From Aplectana chamaeleonis (lineage: Eukaryota; Nematoda; Chromadorea; Rhabditida; Cosmocercidae), in assembly GCA_029168955.1 (NCBI GenBank), contig JAPDOI010001544.1, positions 62,001 through 126,000 of the forward strand: DNA of 64,000 bases, read 5' to 3'. The position numbers and the translations under genes are program-made. Numbering within the stretch: the first letter of the stretch is position 1; each line of letters starts with the position of its first letter. Positions 56,077 through 64,000 of this stretch are shown piece by piece. Under the pieces are notes generated by a model, which was not told the DNA's origin, ran no database searches, and worked only from the letters and a program-made list of their open reading frames with translations.

Positions 56077-56442
56077 GTGGCGTTTAGGTTGCTGCCGAGA
56101 TGTCGTACGTTCACGCCGTGGCAGTGTGGAGGAAAAGAAGATCACCTCTATGCAAACCGACGTCACCCTCCGCGAAGAGGGTTTTTGTCATGGGAGAGGT
56201 GCTGGCCGGCCGCAGCTCTCCTTCGGATTCTCCTGCAAAGGGCCGGCGTGGAGAGGAATCCTGGACCCGCTCAGAAGTACCTATGCCCCACGTGCGGCAA
56301 GGATCTTACCACGAGCCATACCAGCGTCCAGTGCTTCGGATACTTAAGGTGGGTCCATCTCTCCTGTTCGGGTCTCAGTTCTGTGAGGCATTATAACTCT
56401 GCTTTTCAACTGTGTTTTATGCTCTTCACCTACCAACTCTGA
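56077..56442 (+). pseudogene. Retrotransposon N-terminal segment: 2A-like motif and PHD-type finger
   Basis: Open from 56062 after a stop at 56059, with no ATG. Residues LLRILLQRAGVERNPGP (to 56268) look like a 2A ribosome-skipping peptide, whose consensus is D-[VI]-E-x-N-P-G|P; here the Asp is Gly. It is followed at once by CPTCGKDLTTSHTSVQC and WVHLSCSGL, a PHD-like C-x2-C ... C-x-x-[C] ... H-x2-C finger in which one Cys is Tyr. The frame then needs one shift to enter the endonuclease. Confidence 0.7.
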
Positions 56443-57443
56443 TTCCTCTTCCTCAAATCGCCCCCTTTCCATTGTACATATCAATCTCAACGGCCTTCGT
56501 ACTAAACTTTTCTGAGCTCTCTCTCTTCTTACGTACTTACCATCCAGACGTGATCATGGTTCAAGAAACCAAGCTCTCTCCATCCCCTACCTATCCTCAT
56601 CCTAATATCCCAGGCTACACTGCCTTCCATGCTCCAAGGTCAGCTCTTGGCGGAGGAGTTTCAACCTTTGTTTTATCCTCTCTCCCTCCCACCTCTTACC
56701 TTCACCCCACGGATGGTACTCTCGAGTACCTTCCAATCCATCTCCCACTTAAAACACCCCTTTCTCTTTTCAACATATATATTCCCCCTACCACCTCATG
56801 CCCCTCCTCCTACAATCCCATTCCTCTTCTCAAACAACTCAATGATTATTCCCTCTCATCATCAGTTGTTTTCGCGAACGACTTTAATGCCCACACCTTC
56901 TGCTCGTCCCTTGGTTCTGATGCTAGAGGAGAAGAAGTCGAAAAATGGGCTGAGGAGTACGACCTGGTCATTTTAAACGATGATCAGCCCGCTCGTCTCC
57001 CTGCCAACGGCCGATCTTCTAGCCCAGACATAACTCTTATCTCGTCCAACCTTTCCAACGCTTGCTCATGGTCTACCTCAACAACATTGTCTAGTGATCA
57101 TGTTCCCGTCTTTGTGCACATCGATCTCTCAAATTCTCTTGCTCCTTATTCTGGTGTTCGTCAACGTTCTTATCTCAACTTAGGCCAAACAGACTGGTGC
57201 CTGTTCAGTGAGGTTGCGCTACGCCTGGCAGCTGATTACCCGTGGAATGGCAATGTGCACCAGAAGGAGCATCACTTATCTGATGCAATTCGCAGGGGCC
57301 ATGAAGAGGCGGCTATCCCTGTTGGCCGAGTTAAGACGTTCTATCCAAACGTCACCAGAGAAATTCTTCAGAAAATCAGGACTAGAGATGCCAGAAGAGC
57401 AGTTGACCATCTAGACCCTGTCGTCGCTCAAGCTGGATGGTGA
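56429..57443 (+). pseudogene. Retrotransposon AP-type endonuclease
   Basis: This domain nicks the target DNA. It starts in one frame with SIVHINLNGLRTK (56480s) and continues, after a one-base shift near 56510, in the frame ending at 57443. Visible catalytic motifs: VQETKL (metal-binding Glu), ANDFNAH where GDFNAH is usual, SPDITL, and SSDHVPV (catalytic His). About 330 residues, the normal size. Confidence 0.88.
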
Positions 57444-59752
57444 GATCAGAAAAGATCTCGACCAGCACAAGAAAGAACAGTGGGAAAAAATTCTACAGAA
57501 CAGTTGAATTTCAAGACGGACAGTGGAGCTACTTTGGAAGGTAAGCTTCGGAAACTATCAGGAAAGAGCTTGCCAGCCACCATCTCCACTATTGAGTTCG
57601 GTAATAACGTTTTCAAGTCAGGAAAGGAAGCCGCCTACTCTCTCTCTCGTGGTAAAAAGTTTCTTTGTCACGAGTACAAGGCGAGGTCCGCAAAATAGAG
57701 TGACAGTAAGAGAGCTGTGCCGCCTCCCGCTCATGAGCACGGCCGATGCGTTCACTGTGGCGCAAGTAGATAAGATTATAAAGCGACATGCGGAACTCCA
57801 AAGCTGTCGGTCCGGACGGCATTTTGTCCTGCTTTGTATTTGTACTGAAAAGAAACTCCCCCGACTGAGATCCTTCCGCTCATCGTTGATATGATTAACA
57901 CTTCGTTTAGCTCTTGCACTATTCCGCAAAAACTGGGAAGACAGCCAACGTCATCCCGTTGCCCAAGCCTGGCAAACTCAGTCATCAGTAAAGGGATATC
58001 GTCCCATTAGCTGCTGATGTCACCTTTCGCCAAAGAGTGGCCGAAAAGAAAGCTCATTGTCAAGGATCTAGCGGAGCACAACGAGAAGCAGTTGTTTCAA
58101 CATGGAGTTCAGGAGGCTACATTCCCACAACTACGGCGTTGCTAGAAATTACCAGCTATGCTATCGACGGGTTCAACTTTAACAAGCCATTGGAGAACTG
58201 TAGCTGTTGCGTTGGATCTCACCAAGGCATTTGATACGGTTAACCTTGGAGTCGCTGTCAAGCAACATTCTGGAGTCGTCAATACCATCTTGGCAGAAGC
58301 GCTGGATATCGGCCTTTATTAAAGGTCGGCGGGCAAGAGTCATGTTTCAGAACCATGTCTCCAACAGTATTCCTATGGCAGCTGGAAGGTCCCTCAGGGC
58401 GGAGTTCTATCGCCAGCCCTCTTCAATCTGTACCTCGGAGATATGCCTGAGCCTCCACAGGACATCAAGGTCGTCGCGTATGCCGATGACAAAAACAATC
58501 ATGTGTCGAGATCGGGACTTACAGGTGGCCGCCAATAAGATCAACGAGTACCTGATCACACTAAAGAGCTTTTTCGACCGCAAGATGCTAAGTATCTCTG
58601 CAGCCAAGTCGTCAGTGTCCGTCTCTCACGACGGACCCATCCGAGCGACTAGCGCTCATCCGGATGTCGTGTGGGATGGAGACCGTTTGCCTGCTGCTCG
58701 CTTTCCAAAGCTGCTCGGTCTTGTGCTCGATCCGTCACTTCAAAGTTCGCCATAAGTTAATACAGAGCAGAAGCAGGCGAGTCCGTTAAAGCTCAAGCTC
58801 AAGCGATTTCTCAAGGGCCCACTGGGGCGGCACTTCGGTAGGGAGTAGCAGCAAGGGCGAGACTATACTCACAACGTATAAGGCAGAATTCCTGCAGCCC
58901 GCCCTGGAGTACCGCCACGCACCAGGTTTGGCAGCATCTCCGTCTCTCAGAATCCCTCCCTGGACAAAAGAAGAATGCAAGCGAGTACAAAATGCTGCTC
59001 TCTCGTATCGCCATACCGGATGCAGCAAGAGGTTCCCCAAATCGAGCTACCTGCATGCTGAGACCCGTCTATTACCAGTGAAGGAGCACTGTCAGCTCCA
59101 GGCCCAGCAATTTCCGCATTAACATTATAAAACAAATCCAAATCACCCGTCGATGGAAGTGCTTGCTAACCCCGTGAGAGAGAGAAAGTATAAGAAAGCC
59201 ATTCGCCGATGCTCCCAAACAAAGTCAATTTGCAAAGATGGCACGACTCACAGCAAGAACGTGACTCCGTCTTTTGCGCGAGGAGCACACCAAGGATTCG
59301 TACGGTAAAGTCATCTTGTGAAGGTGGCCATAAATCCTATACTAGGAGATATACCGCCCCCGTCTTGCACCTCAGAAGTCTCCAACTCGGAAGAAGAGGG
59401 CGAGATGCACGCTCGCATCATTACGCTGTGGTCACTCTACAATACTAATGTCTTATGTCCAGCAAGATTGACAGCAGCCAAATCTGATGTCATCATGCCC
59501 GGACTGCCAGGTATCGTCGGCCATGATACCGCACATTTATTCAACTGTCCGAGAGAGACCTACCACGCTGACACCAATGGACCTATGGACGAATCCACTA
59601 CTGGTCGCCCAGTTCCTCCGCCTATGACAAAACCACTCTATGTGGCTGCAAAGAAGAAGAAGAAGGCGTTGAGTTTCGCGCACACAGATCTGCAACCGAC
59701 CTCTCCTGCTTCGTATGTAAATGTATATAGTAAACTGGACTATACCTTGTGA
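57444..59752 (+). pseudogene. Retrotransposon reverse transcriptase and C-terminus
   Basis: RT motifs in order, in changing frames: VALDLTKAFDTVN (58203-58244), PQGGVLSPALFN (from 58392), VAYADD (YADD at 58479-58490), LLGLVLDPS (58700s). The stretch after it retains ETILTTYKA and LHAETRLLPVKEH, and ends with TAHLFNCP. At least six frameshifts or stops separate these pieces, so it is dead. Confidence 0.85.
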
Positions 59753-59849
59753 GGAAGCTCTTTGCTACTATTTATACAACTGTGAGTGACTCCTGCCTAA
59801 ACTTGTGAATTCAAAAAGTTACAAGCCCAAAACGGCTCGGAATCCAGTG

Positions 59850-59965
59850 ATGAGCGGAAATTTTTTTCCGAATCACGGAAATTGGAAGTCGGAACAACCT
59901 TCGAAATTCCGGAAATCGGAATTCGGAAATCGTAACGCCAAAAACCATCGGAAATCGGAAATACT
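59850..59965 (+). repeat. GGAAATCGGAA-type repeat, copy 1
   Basis: TTCCGGAAATCGGAATTCGG and GCCAAAAACCATCGGAAATC; the latter phrase recurs at 61339-61358. Confidence 0.6.
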
Positions 59966-60754
59966 TTCGGCGAGTTTCTTAACCCCCTTCTTAACTGTGC
60001 CCACCAAAAAAAACTTGGGCTGATTCTTCTTTATTGAAAATTTTTTATGTATATAGTCTTTTAACACTCCACGCATGCTTGGAGTGTCACGTTTCACGCA
60101 ATTGAGAGGAGTTAGGAGTTCCGAGCTATGCAGACGGTCAAAAATCAGGGACGCGGTTGAATATGCTAAGTCGTCGAAAATCAGGTGGAGCCGGGCACGT
60201 AATGCGTTTCGAGGAGAACCGTTGGACAAGAGCTTTGTAACAGATATGGTACCGCGGGACCTCAGGGCGCATTACTGACCGATCCTCCAACTTGATGGTC
60301 GGATTTGTTCACCAAGAGCCTTGGACCAAAGAGGTGAGTAGAGAGTCTTCGTGTTCCTGGAGCAGAGTAGGGATATCCTGGCCAACTTTGGCGCGCGATA
60401 GGGACAGAATGGAGAACGTTTCTGGCGCCCGCTCGACACTGTCAATGATCAACGGGAGGACGGGTGATATAGGTGATAATTTCTTTGACGGAGCTCGACC
60501 CCATGCGATCTCCCATATCTTCAAAATAATGCGTTGGTGACCCAAAAACTTCCTACGTTTTCAGGCGTATCCAACCTGTGATTCAACCAACCAAAAAAAC
60601 GGTGAGTTGTTTTCAGCGCGTATGATGCCTTTAGCGCGAGATCCGGACACGATGACGGGTGTTCCTTGCATGCTTGTTGTTTTTGCTAAGGAGTACTTAA
60701 GCCATGAGTGAAAAGCACTCAGGACGCTGACGAAGTGGCGCATGACCCCAGAAG

Positions 60755-61090
60755 GGGTGTGTGCAGGACATGCATTCAGGACCTCCGTGGGAGTGTGCAG
60801 ATCGAGCGGAGATCCCGAGTGAGCGTGCAGATTGTGTGCGGGATCACTGGGATTGGCTGCAGGGATCATGGAATGTGCGCAGGACATTTCTGGGAGTGTG
60901 CAGAAGTCAAGGAATGTGTGAAGAGCATCGTGGAATGTGTCCAAGACTTCACTGGGAGTGTGCAGGAGGTCGAGCAATCCGTTCCAGGACTTGAGTGGGA
61001 GTTTGCAGGACGCCGGGGGAAGGAATATGTGCAGGACTTTGCAGGAGGCGCGCAGGACGTTGTGGAAAGCGGTGTAGGACTTTACTGAGA
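60755..61090 (+). repeat. Degenerate ~30-bp minisatellite
   Basis: Units built on GTGTGCAGGACTT...TGGGA (for example AGTGTGCAGGAGGTCGAGCA, AATGTGCGCAGGACATTTCT) repeat about eleven times. Long frames on both strands (126 codons plus, 203 codons minus with HTPSEVLDTF-like repeats) result from a period close to a multiple of three. Confidence 0.65.
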
Positions 61091-61294
61091 AGTCCTGCTC
61101 CACACCCTGCACCACTTCCACTGGGGTCCACGCGCACATTTGCTTTGCGCGATCTCGTTGGGAGTCCTGCACGCTTTCTACGGCGTCCCTGATGTCCTCC
61201 TATCAAAATTCGTAGTTCAGCGCCCGAAATAACCCCCATGGAAAGTGGAAAGGCAAAGTGTAAAAAATCTGATTCTGTGGATATTTCCGATTTC

Positions 61295-61385
61295 TTCCGC
61301 ATTTCCAGGCTTTTTTTCTCGGAATTTGGAAATCGGAAGGCCAAAAACCATCGGAAATCGGAATCCGGAATTCCGCTCATCCCTG
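61295..61385 (+). repeat. GGAAATCGGAA-type repeat, copy 2
   Basis: Carries GGAATTTGGAAATCGGAAGG, then CCAAAAACCATCGGAAATCG and TCCGGAATTCCG; direct counterpart of 59850-59965. Confidence 0.6.
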
Positions 61386-61689
61386 CTCCGGAATGCTTTG
61401 CCGCCACGCATCGTGCCTCCGGATCGCACGAATTTCCAACGCCGCATTCGCCGGTTAGCCGGGATATTTTTGAATGTTTTCTTTGTTTTTTTACATGTTA
61501 TTTTGTATTTTTGTATGTGACACCATGTTAGAAGTTGACGTTTTTCCCCTTTCCAGATGCTTCCAGCTTTTTCACCTGTTTTTTTTTCAGCTGGTTCTGG
61601 AGTAGGAGTACATAAAGATGACTCAGAGTTAAACATGGATTTCGGACAGACTTTCCACTTTTAAAAACAGCTCTCTTGTTACCTGCACT

Positions 61690-61912
61690 AGGGTTGTTCA
61701 TTCTTTTCCGTGGCTTTTAGGTTTTTTCCTAGTTTGTGTGAATATGGCTTTAAGATATCATCGCTCCGATTTTTCTTTGTTTACTTTTGCTTCTACCATG
61801 TTTGTGCTTCTACCTCATGTTTTTTATTTTTACTTCTCTTCTCATTGTTACTTTGTTTTGCTATACGTTACATGTATATCACATATAATAAATTTGAATT
61901 TGAATTTGTAAC
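61690..61912 (+). mobile_element. 3' tail of a non-LTR retrotransposon
   Basis: T-rich 3' untranslated-like sequence ending in ATAATAAATTTGAATTTGAA TTTG: an AATAAA-like signal run straight into a short TTGAAT tandem tail, as at the 3' ends of CR1/RTE-type elements. No coding part is attached, so it is a 5'-truncated copy. Confidence 0.5.
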
Positions 61913-62039
61913 GTCCTCAAGGAGCAGGCTTTAGAAGGCAACGATAAGGGGCTTCTCAAAGGAATATTCACTAGAACATCAACATCTGACTAATAAAAAT
62001 AGAAGCACAAGTAGAAATACATTCAGAAAACTGAAAAAG

Positions 62040-64000
62040 AATAAAAACACTAGGAAACCCAACTAGTCAGCTGATCAGCGGTTGCGGCCCTGGAGACTCG
62101 TCCGGTTCGAGACGCGTGCGTGTGGCCGCGAAAGCGTCGAATACGCGATTGCGGACCTGCAATTTCACCCCGACAGCAGATCGTAAATATTTAGAACTGT
62201 TCTTCTTCACCCAAATTTTGTCTAGGGGAGTTATTCGGGGTCCTGAATACGAATACGTATTTAGTTTTCGGGTTTTGGGACGCGGCTGCGTAGCAGCAGT
62301 TACCGACAAACAACAAGATGATCGAAACCAGCAACTATGCCACCGCCGACCGACTACTTTCGCGGGTGAAAACGTATTTCTCAATTTTGTTGGAAATCAG
62401 AAAAAAATCAGAGTAACGCCTGCCAGGAATTCTTGCACTAGGATTATGATACCGAAAGAACAAGGATTTCCCACCAATACAAGAAAATTCGGCATCTTAG
62501 AAGCATGGAACATACTCCAGCTCTGCCTGTGCATTATCACAACCCTTTTCCACCGACGGATACTTGTCTCGTATGACCGAACACAGCTTACGCAGCTCCT
62601 GAAATTGGAACCATTCACAGAGTAAAAAATTACAACTACACGATATGTACTCTTAACAACTTTGTTACCTTGTAAGCCATCTCATCATAGCTCTCATAGT
62701 CGAGCCGTGAAACTCTCTGCGACCACCAAAGGTATCACGGGTAGTTCCCACAAACACCGAAGTCGCACCACACGTGGGGCTAAAATAGGAATAAAAGATG
62801 TAGCGGACGCATTCGATAAAAAAAAAGCACTAATTGCCTGTTGATTAAGCGTACAGCTTCGTCTACATCCAAAAGGAGTGCTCATAGCAGATTCGAATCA
62901 CATCGTCCAGAAAACGACTGGATCATCTGAAGATGGCTGGGCGACAAAGAGGTCCCAACTTAATATGTAGTGAAAACATTTGAAGTCTCAAATCAATTCC
63001 TTTACCGACATCATGTTCTCCGGGATCAGGATAATCCGAACTTGTGTTCACGTCAAGAAATGAGAGATTCGGCGATCTTCTCTGCAAGCCAAAGGCTAAG
63101 AGCCTTCTGCAAATGTCGCTGATACAGAAACCCACGCGACCTCATCAAAATAGCCTGGAACGTCTGGAGGATCGTAGGTACGCTTACTACGACGCCGGCG
63201 GCATGTAATCACTGCACGGAACAAAACTGATAAGATCCTATCTGAATTTCTGGAAATGAGAGCAACACCTGATCCAATGTGAGAAAAATCACGCGATCGC
63301 ACAGTTCGACTACGTCCGCCACTCAGTCAACATGTTGCCTTCTACTAAGACATAGTCGTAGGAAACCATACTCTAAACAGTTTCGATAAACTTAGCCACT
63401 AGGTCGATCATATATCGTTGACCATTCAAAACTCAGAGAAACAGATGACAGTCAGACCGGGTGAAGTGGGCCCGGTGAGGCGAACCTCAGCAAGAGCTAC
63501 GACCCCTTTGAATGAAAAAAAATTTCGGGGAGGTCCAACAACTCCCCGTAAATGTTTAAATTTGACACCCCCGATAGAAAACCTTAATGCGATCCCCTCG
63601 ACACCATTTTTTTGTGTAGCTACGCATCCTCGCTTGATTCTTCCAGCTCAAGGTTTAGCGGTTGCTGTCCCGGAAGGGACAACTAGGGGACACTAAAAAC
63701 TTGAAGAAATGATATTTCGGGGAAGAGGACGTTAAAACCACCAACTTGCAAGTACGGTAGGAAGTGTAGTATCAATCACAAAAAGAAAATAATACAAAAA
63801 TTAGTAAAACACCTTTTTAAACATTTTGATCCCAATGCTGTCGAAAAAAAATCGCCTCCAAAGAAGGAGGCGTGAAAATCTTCCAAGTTTTCTGAATTTT
63901 TTGTCACCAAGAGGGAGCGTGATTACGTCAAGGTCCGAGAGAACGGTCTACCTGACCCCGGCTATAACCCCTGATGACAGAAATTTTCGTTCAAACGCTA
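62040..64000. other. Unassigned; weak coding hints only
   Basis: A phrase of repeat R (GGGGAGTTATTCGGGGTCCT) lies at 62225. On the minus strand, 63096-63249 follows an acceptor-like CATTTCCAG and reads RAVITCRRRRSKRTYDPPDV with a stop at 63096, and 62923-63118 is open with a GTCG|GTAAAG donor; their phases do not join. No family recognised. 63430-63700 has a plus-strand frame with no domain. Confidence 0.25.

Larger units (their letters stand above)
56060..59760 (+). mobile_element. Non-LTR retrotransposon, decayed
   Basis: In order: 2A-like motif and zinc finger (56215-56390), endonuclease/exonuclease/phosphatase domain (56450-57120), reverse transcriptase (58190-58720), a thumb/C-terminal region (58860-59110: ETILTTYKA, LHAETRLLPVKEH) and an HLFNCP motif (59531-59550). 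This layout fits the Jockey/CR1/ingi group; exact clade not decided. Many frameshifts. The 5' end is not defined and no poly(A) or tandem tail was found at the 3' end. Confidence 0.88.

Noticed and set aside
56012..56396. Two other frames over the retrotransposon 5' part
   Set aside because: Only the frame at 56077-56442 shows the NPGP and finger motifs.
57613..57985. Minus-strand frames within the retrotransposon
   Set aside because: Shadows of the decayed reverse transcriptase region on the plus strand.
1..64000. Bacterial or viral origin
   Set aside because: Spliced exons with eukaryotic splice sites, mariner and non-LTR elements and satellites across the whole window; no operons or ribosome-binding sites.

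Overview
The window is animal DNA and almost certainly from a nematode. One long spliced host gene lies on the plus strand, with short exons (about 80-210 bases), GTAAGT-type donors, TTTTCAG/TTTTTAG-type acceptors and large introns. Everything around and inside it is dense in mariner relics, non-LTR relics and short inverted-repeat elements. Exon size, splice signals and transposon load fit a clade V nematode (strongylid or diplogastrid); that placement is inference. No bacterial-type operon, rRNA gene, intact tRNA gene or CRISPR array was seen.

Layout. 0-11.3 kb is repeat DNA: a foldback element (1.24-1.89 kb), a 1.5-kb tandem duplication whose copies each end in a long palindrome (3.8-6.8 kb), a 152-bp hairpin element (7.0 kb), two further foldbacks (8.4-8.9 and 9.2-9.9 kb), a satellite of TGACGTCA palindromes (10.0-10.5 kb) and a 149-bp satellite (10.5-11.3 kb). 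11.7-13.8 kb holds two mariner transposons, one complete to its 35-bp inverted repeats but broken by stops, the other internally deleted. 14-23 kb is mostly TTAA-flanked non-autonomous elements and a 1.8-kb element with about 124-bp inverted repeats.

24.0-43.9 kb carries the main gene, a semaphorin (secreted or membrane guidance protein with a sema beta-propeller). Twelve exons were assembled from protein motifs, splice sites and reading phase: a signal peptide, then sema motifs in the usual order (LLGGRNAV, CGTHG, the RVCRDDTGG segment, EWTSFVKSRLDC, SAVCAYS, PLFV..GKDRF). Eleven of the twelve exons and all but one junction agree in phase. The exon 7/exon 8 junction is off by one base, which is either a sequence error or a real lesion. 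The last sema blade and the PSI domain were not found. Its introns are filled with the same TTAA elements, GC-rich palindromes and a piggyBac-like TTAA element.

40-43 kb repeats, in the same order, the hairpin, foldback, CRE-satellite and flank block of 7-11.4 kb. 49.8-51.2 kb has two arrays of TTCGAA-rich repeats. 51.8-55.0 kb has two exon-like segments of unknown gene and a 540-bp mini-mariner. 56.1-59.8 kb is a decayed non-LTR retrotransposon that still shows a 2A-like NPGP motif next to a degenerate PHD-type finger, then an endonuclease, a reverse transcriptase and a C-terminal HLFNCP motif. 60.7-61.1 kb is a roughly 30-bp minisatellite, and 61.7-61.9 kb is a second non-LTR 3' tail. The last 2 kb has only weak coding hints.
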